Source of the DNA: Pseudomonas helleri | GTDB lineage: Bacteria; Pseudomonadota; Gammaproteobacteria; Pseudomonadales; Pseudomonadaceae | Reading direction: 5' to 3' | Assembly (NCBI RefSeq): GCF_009600315.1 | Contig: NZ_WIWC01000028.1 | Location: 1-60,917, forward strand | Length of the DNA stretch: 60,917 nucleotides | Shown: positions 48,801-57,413 of the stretch, one piece after another | Numbering within the stretch: the first letter of the stretch is position 1 | How the letters are laid out: the number at the start of each line of letters is the position of its first letter | Position numbers and translations under genes: made by a program | Notes under the pieces: model-generated | What the model was told of the DNA's origin: nothing | Databases searched by the model: none | Seen by the model: the letters and a program-made list of their open reading frames with translations, nothing else

Positions 48801-48931
48801 GTAGCAGCTGCCGAAGGCTGCGTCCGATTGCGAAGCGATCGTAAAACCTGAGCGTGCGGTCTACGAGATGCACCGCGATCTCTGAATTTACGACGACGGC
48901 CTCGCCGGACGCAGCCTGCGGCAGCTGCTAC
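48801..48931. repeat. REPIN between thiC and cytX
   Basis: GTAGCAGCTGCCG (48801-48813) is mirrored at 48919-48931 as CGGCAGCTGCTAC; GGCTGCGTCCG is mirrored as CGGACGCAGCC, and ATCGTAAA as TTTACGA. It is a pair of inverted REP units with a short internal spacer, a typical Pseudomonas REPIN. Its transcript would form a long hairpin between the two genes and could protect or end the thiC message. Confidence 0.85.
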
Positions 48932-48970
48932 AGGGTCAGTGTTTATCCTGCTCTTCTTGAGATTCATACC

Positions 48971-50233
48971 TTGAACACACCCAGTACTTACTCCCCAGAC
49001 CTTGCTGTCCCTTTGGACAAGCGGGTTTTCGGCGGTCGCGATCTGTTTTCCCTGTGGTTTTCTCTGGGCATTGGCCTGATGGTGTTGCAGACCGGCGCGC
49101 TGCTGGCACCGGGTCTGGGGCTATCGGGTTCGTTATTTGCAATCTTTCTCGGGACGCTGGTGGGCGTGTCGTTACTGGCGTCAGTCGGGGTCATCGGCAG
49201 CGACACCGGCCTGTCGTCCATGGCCGCCCTGAAACTCAGCCTTGGCAGTCGCGGCGCAATGCTTCCCGCATTGCTCAACGTGTTGCAACTGATCGGCTGG
49301 GGTTCGTTTGAAATCATCGTCATGCGCGACGCCGCCAGTTTGTTGGGCGCGCGGGCATTCAGCGACACCAGCCTGTGGAGCCAACCCTTGTTGTGGACGC
49401 TGTTCTTCGGTGCCCTGGCGACCTTGCTGGCCGTCAGTGGGCCGCTGACCTTTGTGCGTAAAATTTTGCGCAAATGGGGTATCTGGCTTTTGTTGGGCGC
49501 GTGCCTGTGGCTGACCTGGAACCTCTTCAGCAAAGCCGATTTGCCTGCGCTGTGGGCGCAAAAGGGCGATGGTTCGCTGCCCTTTGCCGTGGGCTTTGAT
49601 ATTGCCATCGCCATGCCGCTGTCGTGGTTGCCTTTGATTGCCGATTATTCACGCTTCGGCAAACGCGCCAAAAGCGTATTCGGGGGTACGGCGCTAGGCT
49701 TTTTGATTGGCAACTTCTGGTTGATGAGTCTGGGCGTGGCTTACACCTTGGCGTTTGCTCCGAGCGGTGAAGTCAATGCGCTATTGCTGGCGCTGGCCGG
49801 GGCTGGGTTGGGGATTCCTTTGTTGCTGATTCTGCTGGACGAGTCGGAAAACGCCTTTGCCGATATTCACTCGGCGGCGGTCTCCAGCGGGCTATTGCTG
49901 CGGTTGAAGGTCGAGCATCTGGCGTTGATCATCGGTGTGATCTGCACCTTGATTGCTTGCTTCGCGCCACTGGCGCAGTACCAGAACTTTTTGCTGTTGA
50001 TCGGCTCGGTGTTTGCGCCGTTGTTTGGCGTGGTGCTGGTGGACCACTTTATCCTGCGTAAACGCAGTGCTCAGGTGGCGCCAAGGTTATTGAGCGGTTC
50101 GGCGTTATTGGCCTGGTTGGGCGGGGTGGTGACGTATCACATGCTGGCGAATTTTATGCCGGATGTGGGCGCAACGTTGCCGGCGTTGATGCTGGCGGGG
50201 GTGTTGCAGTGGGTGTTGGGGCGTAAACATTAA
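48971..50233 (+). CDS. cytX: Putative hydroxymethylpyrimidine transporter CytX
   Basis: Membrane protein of the NCS1/CytX (purine-cytosine permease) family, 420 residues with about 12 helices. The frame is open from 48854, but that part is the REPIN. The start is taken as TTG 48971 (LNTPSTYSPDL), since the family N-terminus DKRVFGGRDLFSLWFSLGIGL follows and no in-frame ATG or GTG is present. The exact start is uncertain. It imports the pyrimidine precursor, inferred from its place after thiC. It ends one base before the REP pair. Confidence 0.88.
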   Translation: MNTPSTYSPDLAVPLDKRVFGGRDLFSLWFSLGIGLMVLQTGALLAPGLGLSGSLFAIFLGTLVGVSLLASVGVIGSDTGLSSMAALKLSLGSRGAMLPALLNVLQLIGWGSFEIIVMRDAASLLGARAFSDTSLWSQPLLWTLFFGALATLLAVSGPLTFVRKILRKWGIWLLLGACLWLTWNLFSKADLPALWAQKGDGSLPFAVGFDIAIAMPLSWLPLIADYSRFGKRAKSVFGGTALGFLIGNFWLMSLGVAYTLAFAPSGEVNALLLALAGAGLGIPLLLILLDESENAFADIHSAAVSSGLLLRLKVEHLALIIGVICTLIACFAPLAQYQNFLLLIGSVFAPLFGVVLVDHFILRKRSAQVAPRLLSGSALLAWLGGVVTYHMLANFMPDVGATLPALMLAGVLQWVLGRKH

Positions 50234-50234
50234 A

Positions 50235-50343
50235 AGCCCCTCACCCTAGCCCTCTCCCAGAGGGAGAGGGAACAGACCGCGCACAACCACAAGAACACCA
50301 CAAATCAGCCCCCTCTCCCTCTGGGAGAGGGCTGGGGTGAGGG
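50235..50343. repeat. Inverted REP pair between convergent genes
   Basis: AAGCCCCTCACCCTAGCCCTCTCCC (50235 on; key parts CCCTCACCCTAGCCC and CTCTCCC) and, inverted, CTCTGGGAGAGGGCTGGGGTGAGGG (to 50343), with a spacer of about 50 bases. It begins 1 base after the cytX stop and ends 10 bases before the stop of the next gene. Its position between two convergent genes suggests a shared transcription end. Confidence 0.85.
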
Positions 50344-50353
50344 TCGCTCTGGT

Positions 50354-51091
50354 TTAACCCTCGGCCGGCACCCACTCAGGCTTCAAAATTCCGCGCAGTC
50401 GCGAGTATGGGATGCTCAGTTCAACATGCCCTTCGGAATACGGTGCGATGCTGTACACGTCGTATTTAAGCACTACGTTGTCTTTGAGCAGGGCCACGTG
50501 AGGGGTTTTCTGGAATGGCCAGTTCTTCACGTACTCCGGGTCGCTGCCGTAGTGGGTTTTGATCAGCCAGTTGTTGTGCGCCACCTTGGCCGCGCCCCAG
50601 AAGGCTTGCTCCTGACCAGGCAGCAACATGTCCTGCAGGGTCACTTCTTTCTGGGCTGTGCGCGAGTAGTTGATAAAGCCGCGCCCCGGCATGCCGTGTG
50701 CGCCGCCGGTGTCCAGGTAGCTGGACAGCTCGATCACCACCAGATCGTCATGCTGTTCGCGTACTTTGGCCTGCAGGTAAGTGCTGTTGCGGGGTTGCGC
50801 TGTGCGCAGAAACTGTTCGCGGTAGGCGTCCAGTGAAGGCGCGAGCTTTTCGTCAGGCGAATTCACGGTCATTTGCAGCAGGCGCTTTTCGATCAGTGCG
50901 TCGAGCTGCGGCGCATCGGCAAAGTGCAAGGTGTCAATATTCACCAGCGGGCAATCCTGGCCCTCACAACCTGTCTTGACTTGCTCCGAGGCGTCCTGGG
51001 TGAACGCCATCGGCTTGGGCTGGAAAACACTCTGGCAAGCGCCCAGTGTCAAAGCTATACACGCCATGGAGGCAAATTTTAAAAGCGACAT
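50354..51091 (-). CDS. Lipoprotein with RsiV/DUF3298-like fold
   Basis: 245 residues with a lipoprotein signal (MSLLKFASMACIALTLGAC, lipobox LGAC). The C-terminal half has the DUF3298/RsiV-type pattern, for example DTGGAHGMPGRGFINYS and TLQDMLLPGQ. In such proteins this domain is found in anti-sigma factors and lysozyme-binding proteins, but no sigma gene lies near, so the function is unknown. It lies in the outer or inner membrane facing the periplasm. It is convergent with cytX across the REP pair. Confidence 0.85.
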   Translation of the reverse strand: MSLLKFASMACIALTLGACQSVFQPKPMAFTQDASEQVKTGCEGQDCPLVNIDTLHFADAPQLDALIEKRLLQMTVNSPDEKLAPSLDAYREQFLRTAQPRNSTYLQAKVREQHDDLVVIELSSYLDTGGAHGMPGRGFINYSRTAQKEVTLQDMLLPGQEQAFWGAAKVAHNNWLIKTHYGSDPEYVKNWPFQKTPHVALLKDNVVLKYDVYSIAPYSEGHVELSIPYSRLRGILKPEWVPAEG

Positions 51092-51314
51092 GGTCGTCCT
51101 TCATCAACGAAAGTAAAGGTGAAATTATGCGTGTTCGACTGCCAACAAAGGCGTCAGTTCGCCACTAAGCTTAGGGATGTCAATTAGAGAGGGTTTGCAG
51201 GCGATCCGTCTATCCCCGTAGCAAAAAAGAGGCTACATGCTGAACATCAGGCGCGTTAGGATGCGCGATGCTTGGGGTTCGCCCCGGTAAGAATTCGCCA
51301 GCCAGAGGTTTGCA

Positions 51315-51932
51315 ATGACTGATATCACCCGCGCCACGCCCAGCGCTGTCGAGGTCGTAAAACGCGAAGAGTGCTTTAAGGGCTTCTACAAACTTGATCG
51401 CGTTCACCTGCGCCATGAACTCTTTGCCGGCGGCATGAGCCGTGAGATCAGCCGCGAAGTATTTGTGCGCCACGATGCCGTGTGTGTGCTGCCCTATGAT
51501 CCGCAGCGTGATGAAGTGGTGCTGATCGAGCAGTTCCGCGTCGGTGCGATGGGCAAGACCGATACTCCGTGGTTGATCGAACTGGTCGCTGGCCTGATCG
51601 ACAAGGCCGAAGAGCCCGAAGAAGTGGCTCACCGCGAAGGTGAAGAAGAGGCGGGGCTGACGTTCTCGTCGCTATGGCCCATCACGCGCTATTTCCCGTC
51701 GCCAGGCGGCAGCACCGAATTTGTCCATTTGTACCTGGGCCGCTGCAGCACTGAAGGCGTGGGCGGCTTGCATGGACTGGAAGAAGAAGCAGAAGATATC
51801 CGTGTGACTGTTTGGGCGTACGAAGATGCGCTGCAAGCAGTACGAGATGGACGTATTTCCAATGCAGCGAGCATTATCGCCCTGCAATGGCTGGCGCTTA
51901 ATCGCGCTGAAGTGAGGGGGTTATGGCAGTAA
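51315..51932 (+). CDS. nudF: ADP-ribose pyrophosphatase
   Basis: Nudix hydrolase of 205 residues. The Nudix box is complete, G-X5-E-X7-REGEEEAG (about residues 93-115). The N-terminal FKGFYKLDRVHLRHELF segment is typical of ADP-ribose diphosphatase. AGAGG precedes the ATG. The next gene starts 10 bases before its end, so the two are translationally linked. It opens the run of ordinary genes with yqiB-like, cpdA, yqiA and parE, an order shared by many gammaproteobacteria. Confidence 0.95.
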   Translation: MTDITRATPSAVEVVKREECFKGFYKLDRVHLRHELFAGGMSREISREVFVRHDAVCVLPYDPQRDEVVLIEQFRVGAMGKTDTPWLIELVAGLIDKAEEPEEVAHREGEEEAGLTFSSLWPITRYFPSPGGSTEFVHLYLGRCSTEGVGGLHGLEEEAEDIRVTVWAYEDALQAVRDGRISNAASIIALQWLALNRAEVRGLWQ

Positions 51933-52375
51933 CGGCGCGACGCGATCGCTATACGGTCGATTTGATTGGTTTGCAGGCAGCCTGCGAGGCTAACTTTGCA
52001 CGCTTGATGCGCTTGCTGCCCGATATGCGTGAACAACCCAGTGCGCGGCGAATTGCGGTGACGCAGGGCGACCAGATGCTGGGCGTCCTGACCCTTGAAG
52101 TGGTGCTCGATTGCCCGTACACCAGCACTCTGCGCGTGCGTCAGGAACACAGCTTGCCCTGGTTGCCCGTGCCTGAATTGCAGGTGCAGGTTTACCACGA
52201 TGCACGCATGGCGGAAGTGATCGGCGCAGAACATGCGCGACGTTTTCGCAGTATCTATGCCTATCCCAATGTGGCCATGCATCAACCGGATGAAAAGGCC
52301 CAGCTCAATATCTTTTTGGGTGAGTGGCTCAGTCATTGCCTGACCTGCGGTCATGAGTACGCGCAAGTCCGATAA
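51923..52375 (+). CDS. DUF1249 family protein (YqiB-like)
   Basis: 150 residues, starting inside the end of nudF. It belongs to the YqiB/DUF1249 family, found next to nudF and cpdA in gammaproteobacteria. LYHDA-type features are seen as QVQVYHDARMAEV and a final CLTCGHEY; the segment ARLMRLLPDM is near the N-terminus. Function unknown. It is followed by cpdA after a 52-base gap. Confidence 0.9.
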   Translation: MAVTARRDRYTVDLIGLQAACEANFARLMRLLPDMREQPSARRIAVTQGDQMLGVLTLEVVLDCPYTSTLRVRQEHSLPWLPVPELQVQVYHDARMAEVIGAEHARRFRSIYAYPNVAMHQPDEKAQLNIFLGEWLSHCLTCGHEYAQVR

Positions 52376-52427
52376 AGATCTATCTCATGTCTTCGCTCTT
52401 ATATAACCGTGACCCGGAGAAATCCCC

Positions 52428-53243
52428 TTGCCCAATGTCTCCACGCTGACCACCCTCGATCCGGTGCTGCTGGTGCAACTGACAGACAGCCATTTGTTTG
52501 CTGACGCAGACGGTTCGCTACTGGGGCTTAAAACAGCTGAAAGCTTGCAACGAGTGATCGATCTTGTGCGCGCTGAACAGCCCGTGGTCGACCTGCTTTT
52601 GGCAACGGGGGATTTGACTCAGGACGCAACCGTTGAGGCGTATCAGCGCTTTCGTCAGATGACCGACGTGCTGGCAGCCCCCGCGCGCTGGCTGCCGGGC
52701 AATCATGATGACCTCATACCCATGGCCGAAGCCGCCGTGCAAAGCCGTTTGCTGGAACCTGTGGTCGATATTGGCAATTGGCGCATTACGCTGCTCAACT
52801 CGTCTGTTGCGGGCAAAGCTCACGGCTATCTGGAAGACGATCAACTGCAACGGCTCGCTCAAGCCCTGAGTGAGGCGCCCGAACGTCATCACCTGGTTTG
52901 CTTGCACCACCACCCTGTGCCCATTGGCTGCGAGTGGATGAACGCGATCAGTTTGCACAATGCCACTGCGTTCTGGACCGTTGTCGACCGCTTCCCGCAG
53001 GTGCGCGCGGTGCTGTGGGGGCATGTGCACCAAACATTTGATCAGGAACGCAACGGCGTGAGGCTATTGGCCACACCTTCAACCTGTCTTCAGTTCGAGC
53101 CGGGTAGCACGGACTTCAAGGTCAGCACCCAGGCACCGGGGTATCGCTGGCTGCGTCTGTTGCCTGATGGTGATGTGCAGACCGGCATCTCGCGGCTGGC
53201 AGATTTCACCTTCAAGCCCGATTACAGCGCCAATAATTACTGA
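52428..53243 (+). CDS. cpdA: 3',5'-cyclic-AMP phosphodiesterase
   Basis: Metallophosphoesterase of 271 residues. The dimetal motifs are visible: QLTDSHLF, GDLTQD, GNHDD, LHHHPVP and GHVHQ. It lowers cAMP in the cytoplasm. The start is TTG at 52428 (LPNVSTLTTLDPV), 7 bases after GGAGA; the next in-frame ATG lies much further in. Neighbours nudF, a DUF1249 gene and yqiA are the standard context. Confidence 0.95.
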   Translation: MPNVSTLTTLDPVLLVQLTDSHLFADADGSLLGLKTAESLQRVIDLVRAEQPVVDLLLATGDLTQDATVEAYQRFRQMTDVLAAPARWLPGNHDDLIPMAEAAVQSRLLEPVVDIGNWRITLLNSSVAGKAHGYLEDDQLQRLAQALSEAPERHHLVCLHHHPVPIGCEWMNAISLHNATAFWTVVDRFPQVRAVLWGHVHQTFDQERNGVRLLATPSTCLQFEPGSTDFKVSTQAPGYRWLRLLPDGDVQTGISRLADFTFKPDYSANNY

Positions 53244-53339
53244 GTGTTGCAGACCGGATATATCCCGATGCCGAGTCAGGCTAAACTGCGCGTCTTTGTT
53301 GATGTAGCGTTCGGCTAACCTGTACTCGGGAGTGATTGC

Positions 53340-53948
53340 ATGTCCGGTTCCATTTTGTACATCCACGGTTTCAACAGCGCGCCCGAGTCCACCAAAGCCA
53401 GCCAGCTCGCCACGGTGATGCAGCGCATCGGCCTCGGTCATCACTTGCAAGTGCCGGCTTTGCATCACCATCCGCGTGAGGCCATTGCCCAATTGCAGGG
53501 GGCAATTCAGGAGCTTGGCAGGCCGCTGCTGGTCGGCAGCTCGCTCGGCGGCTACTATGCGACCTATCTGGCCGAACAGTTGGGCCTCAAGGCCCTGCTG
53601 ATTAATCCAGCCGTCAGCCCGCATCGGATGTTCGACGGCTATCTGGGTACGCAAACCAATCATTACAGCGGCGAAACCTGGGAGCTGACGCTCGACCATG
53701 TGGCGGCCCTTGCCGAACTTGAAGTGCCAGCCCCTCAGGACCCGCAGCGTTATAAGGTATGGTTGCAAACAGGCGATGAAACCCTGGACTACCGCTACGC
53801 TGAGCAATACTACAAGGCGTGTACCTTACGTATTCAGGCAGGCGGTGATCACAGCTACCAGGGCTTCGCCCAGCAGTTGCCCGAGCTTCTGACATTCGCC
53901 GGCATCAGTGCACACCGCTTTCAAGCCATCGACTTTGCGGCCCTTTAG
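53340..53948 (+). CDS. yqiA: YqiA-type alpha/beta hydrolase
   Basis: 202 residues with an alpha/beta-hydrolase fold. The nucleophile serine is in GSSLGGYYAT, and the N-terminus ILYIHGFNSAPES is typical of the YqiA esterase family. The His is in GGDHSYQGF near the end. Physiological substrate unknown. It lies directly before parE, as in E. coli. Confidence 0.93.
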   Translation: MSGSILYIHGFNSAPESTKASQLATVMQRIGLGHHLQVPALHHHPREAIAQLQGAIQELGRPLLVGSSLGGYYATYLAEQLGLKALLINPAVSPHRMFDGYLGTQTNHYSGETWELTLDHVAALAELEVPAPQDPQRYKVWLQTGDETLDYRYAEQYYKACTLRIQAGGDHSYQGFAQQLPELLTFAGISAHRFQAIDFAAL

Positions 53949-53999
53949 GCGCCCCGGTCATGGCCTTTATTCTTAATTTACGACTAACGACGAGACCTT

Positions 54000-55904
54000 A
54001 TGGCCACTCCCAGCGCTAGCTCTTATAACGCCGACGCCATCGAAGTCCTCTCGGGCCTCGACCCGGTGCGCAAGCGCCCCGGCATGTATACCGACACCAG
54101 CCGGCCCAATCACCTGGCTCAGGAAGTCATCGACAACAGTGTCGACGAAGCCCTGGCCGGTCACGCCAAATCGGTGCAAGTCATCCTGCACGCTGACCAC
54201 TCGCTGGAAGTCAGTGACGACGGGCGCGGCATGCCCGTGGACATTCACCCCGAAGAAGGCGTGTCGGGTGTCGAGCTGATCCTGACCAAGCTGCACGCGG
54301 GCGGCAAATTCTCCAACAAAAACTACCAGTTCTCCGGCGGTCTTCACGGCGTGGGTATTTCGGTGGTCAACGCGCTGTCGACGCAGGTCAGGGTCAAGGT
54401 CAAGCGTGACGGCAACGAATACCAGATGACCTTTGCCGATGGCTATAAAGCCACCGACCTTGAAGTCATCGGTACGGTCGGCAAGCGCAACACCGGTACC
54501 AGCGTGTATTTCGCGCCGGACCCCAAATACTTCGATTCGCCCAAGTTCTCGGTCAGCCGTCTCAAGCACGTGCTCAAAGCCAAGGCCGTATTGTGTCCGG
54601 GGCTGCTGGTCAGCTTTGAAGACAAAAGCACCGGCGAAAAAATCGAGTGGCATTACGAAGACGGCTTGCGCTCCTATTTGGTCGACGCGGTCAGTGAATT
54701 TGAGCGCCTGCCCAACGAACCCTTTTGCGGCAGCCTGGCGGGTAATAAAGAAGCCATCGACTGGGCGCTGTTGTGGTTGCCCGAGGGTGGCGACAGTGTT
54801 CAGGAAAGCTACGTCAACCTGATTCCAACGGCCCAAGGCGGCACTCACGTCAACGGCCTGCGTCAGGGCTTGCTCGACGCCATGCGCGAATTCTGCGAGT
54901 TCCGCAGCCTGCTGCCCCGTGGCGTCAAGCTGGCGCCTGAAGATGTCTGGGAGCGCATTGCCTTCGTTGTTTCGATGAAGATGCAGGAACCGCAGTTCTC
55001 GGGTCAGACCAAGGAGCGCTTGTCATCGCGCGAAGCGGCGGCATTTGTATCGGGCGTGGTCAAGGATGCCTTCAGCCTCTGGCTTAACGCCAACCCTGAG
55101 CTGGGGATGCAATTGGCGGAGTTGGCGATCAACAACGCCGGGCGTCGCCTCAAGGCCAGCAAAAAAGTTGAGCGCAAGCGCATCACCCAAGGCCCGGCCT
55201 TGCCGGGCAAGTTGGCGGATTGCGCCGGGCAGGACCCGATGCGCTCCGAACTGTTTCTGGTGGAAGGTGACTCCGCTGGCGGCTCGGCCAAACAAGCGCG
55301 GGACAAAGAGTTTCAGGCGATCCTGCCCTTGCGCGGCAAGATCCTTAATACCTGGGAAGTCGATGGCGGCGAAGTGCTGGCCAGTCAGGAAGTGCACAAC
55401 ATTGCCGTGGCCATTGGCGTCGATCCGGGCGCTGCTGACATCAGCCAGCTGCGCTACGGCAAAATCTGCATCCTCGCCGACGCCGACTCCGACGGCTTGC
55501 ATATCGCCACCTTGCTCTGCGCCTTGTTCGTGCAGCATTTCCGTCCGTTGGTGGATGCCGGTCACGTCTATGTCGCGATGCCGCCGCTGTACCGTATCGA
55601 TTTGGGCAAAGAGATCTACTACGCCCTCGATGAAGCCGAGCGCGACGGGATTCTTGACCGTCTGGTGGCCGAGAAGAAACGCGGCAAGCCACAAGTCACA
55701 CGATTCAAGGGGCTGGGCGAGATGAATCCGCCACAACTGCGTGAAACCACCATGGACCCGAACACTCGGCGTCTGGTGCAACTCACGCTGGAAGACTTCG
55801 CCGCCACTTCTGAAATGATGGACATGCTGCTCGCCAAAAAACGCGCGGGTGATCGTAAAAGCTGGCTCGAATCCAAGGGCAATCTGGCGCAGGTTCTGAC
55901 TTGA
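54000..55904 (+). CDS. parE: DNA topoisomerase IV subunit B
   Basis: 634 residues, ATPase subunit of the topoisomerase IV heterotetramer that separates linked chromosomes. The GHKL ATPase motifs are EVIDNSVDEAL and GRGMPVD. The TOPRIM domain has EGDSAGG near 422 and DADSDG near 494. Its stop overlaps the next start by one base. parC follows after two small genes (55904-57402). Confidence 0.97.
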   Translation: MATPSASSYNADAIEVLSGLDPVRKRPGMYTDTSRPNHLAQEVIDNSVDEALAGHAKSVQVILHADHSLEVSDDGRGMPVDIHPEEGVSGVELILTKLHAGGKFSNKNYQFSGGLHGVGISVVNALSTQVRVKVKRDGNEYQMTFADGYKATDLEVIGTVGKRNTGTSVYFAPDPKYFDSPKFSVSRLKHVLKAKAVLCPGLLVSFEDKSTGEKIEWHYEDGLRSYLVDAVSEFERLPNEPFCGSLAGNKEAIDWALLWLPEGGDSVQESYVNLIPTAQGGTHVNGLRQGLLDAMREFCEFRSLLPRGVKLAPEDVWERIAFVVSMKMQEPQFSGQTKERLSSREAAAFVSGVVKDAFSLWLNANPELGMQLAELAINNAGRRLKASKKVERKRITQGPALPGKLADCAGQDPMRSELFLVEGDSAGGSAKQARDKEFQAILPLRGKILNTWEVDGGEVLASQEVHNIAVAIGVDPGAADISQLRYGKICILADADSDGLHIATLLCALFVQHFRPLVDAGHVYVAMPPLYRIDLGKEIYYALDEAERDGILDRLVAEKKRGKPQVTRFKGLGEMNPPQLRETTMDPNTRRLVQLTLEDFAATSEMMDMLLAKKRAGDRKSWLESKGNLAQVLT

Positions 55905-56884
55905 TGGGCAGAGCGTTACTGCTGGGTCTGTGCTTGAGCGCTGCGCCGGTGCTGGCCGATACATGGCCTGAGCTGGTGCTGCAAGCCGAGCATCCGGTCG
56001 AAGGCATGCGCGGCGGCAACCTGTCCGGGTTGGCGCTGTGTCAGGGTGAGATGTGGACGGTGTCTGACCGTGATGATGATCAGATTTACCGGCTCGATAC
56101 CCGCTATGCCGAATGGCAAGCCGAAGCGTTGAGTATCGACGTGCCGCCACCCCCCGAAAGCGGTTTGCCGTGGGGTGTGCGCATGATGCACAAAGCCGTC
56201 AGCCCGTTGCGCGGTGGCGACCTGGATTTCGAAGGCATCAGTTGTGACGAGGCGGGCAACCGTTATGTCGTCAGCGAAACCCATGCGGCGGTACTGCAAG
56301 TGCCGCCTATTGGTGAACCTGCCTGGCTCAAGATCGACCCGGCGTTGGTGCGTCAGGCGCGAGGCAGTGGCATGTTGCTGCATTTCAATGCGTTGTTTGA
56401 AGGCATTGCCGTCAACCCGCAAGGCACCCAGCTGTGGCTGGCGGCCGAGCGTGAACGCCGAGGCTTGCTGACCCTGCGCAAGCAACAAAGCGTATGGAAC
56501 TGTGAAGGCGGGTGTGTGGTGATGAGCGAGGGTGGGCTTGAACAGCCGCCCGCTCGCTTAAAGGCCAAGGCGCAACAAAAGGACTTTGCCGATCTGGCGC
56601 TGTTCGACGGCAAGCTGTTTACCCTTGAGCGCATGGCCTACCGCATTTGCCGCCGTACACCAGCCACCGGGGCAGTGGAGCGCTGCTGGTCGTTTGCCAA
56701 CGATGCATTGACCGATGCGCGGCGCTACAACTCCGGTTATGGCACCGCCGAGGCGCTGAGCCTGGACGCCAAAGGCGCTTGGATCGGTGTGGATAACGGC
56801 AACCATGTACGGGCGGATGGCGAAAAGCGTCCTATCGTCTGGCGTTTTGCTGCCCCGCAAGGTGGCTGGGGCGCCAAGTCATGA
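55904..56884 (+). CDS. Esterase-like-activity-of-phytase family secreted protein
   Basis: 326 residues with a signal peptide (MGRALLLGLCLSAAPVLA). The ATG overlaps the parE stop. The beta-propeller-like sequence (SGLALCQGEMWTVSDRDDDQIYRLD, GDLDFEGISCDEAGNRYVVSET) places it in the family named esterase-like activity of phytase. Function is not known for this group. It lies in the parE-parC gap and overlaps the next gene by 4 bases. Confidence 0.85.
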   Translation: MGRALLLGLCLSAAPVLADTWPELVLQAEHPVEGMRGGNLSGLALCQGEMWTVSDRDDDQIYRLDTRYAEWQAEALSIDVPPPPESGLPWGVRMMHKAVSPLRGGDLDFEGISCDEAGNRYVVSETHAAVLQVPPIGEPAWLKIDPALVRQARGSGMLLHFNALFEGIAVNPQGTQLWLAAERERRGLLTLRKQQSVWNCEGGCVVMSEGGLEQPPARLKAKAQQKDFADLALFDGKLFTLERMAYRICRRTPATGAVERCWSFANDALTDARRYNSGYGTAEALSLDAKGAWIGVDNGNHVRADGEKRPIVWRFAAPQGGWGAKS

Positions 56885-57402
56885 GCCAGCAAGCACCGGG
56901 AAAAGGCATGGGACGTGTGTTCATGATCGTCGCCTGGTGCGCCGGTCTGTATCTGGCGACACAGTTTTTCGGGCGCTGGGAACAGCGTCAGGACAACCCC
57001 AATACCGACGTCATCTCGCAACAGGGCGAGGGCTTCATTGAAGTCAAACTGCTCGCCAATGTGCAGGGGCACTTTGTTGCCAGTGGCCGTATCAATAACG
57101 TGCCGGTGGAATTTTTACTCGATACCGGAGCCACCGATGTGGCGGTTCCGCTGGATCTGGCAGAACAACTGGCGCTGCCCAAAGGCGCGCCTGTCACCTT
57201 GAGCACGGCCAATGGCCGCGCGCAGGGCTATCGCACTCAAATCGACCGCCTGCAACTGGGGGCCATTGTGCTGCGCAACGTGCGTGCAGTGGCGGCTCCG
57301 GGGCTTGAAGGCGAACAAGTGCTCCTGGGCATGAGTGCGTTGAACAAACTCGAATTTACCCAGCGCGGCGGCACCATGCTGCTGCGCCAGACAACGAACT
57401 GA
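56881..57402 (+). CDS. Retropepsin-like aspartic protease with N-terminal membrane anchor
   Basis: 173 residues. A hydrophobic segment around residues 10-30 ([18 protein letters not shown]) is an uncleaved anchor. The single aspartic protease motif is D81 in [13 protein letters not shown], which in this family acts as a dimer. It overlaps the previous gene by ATGA and ends 11 bases before parC. Substrate unknown; periplasmic place inferred. Confidence 0.9.
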   Translation: MSQQAPGKGMGRVFMIVAWCAGLYLATQFFGRWEQRQDNPNTDVISQQGEGFIEVKLLANVQGHFVASGRINNVPVEFLLDTGATDVAVPLDLAEQLALPKGAPVTLSTANGRAQGYRTQIDRLQLGAIVLRNVRAVAAPGLEGEQVLLGMSALNKLEFTQRGGTMLLRQTTN

Positions 57403-57413
57403 ATGAGGTCCGC

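Noticed and set aside
48854..48970. N-terminal extension of cytX by 39 codons
   Set aside because: These codons lie in the REPIN; the family N-terminus begins after TTG 48971.
55023..56150. 375-codon minus-strand frame opposite parE and the next gene
   Set aside because: Spans two real plus-strand genes in the opposite direction; no features.
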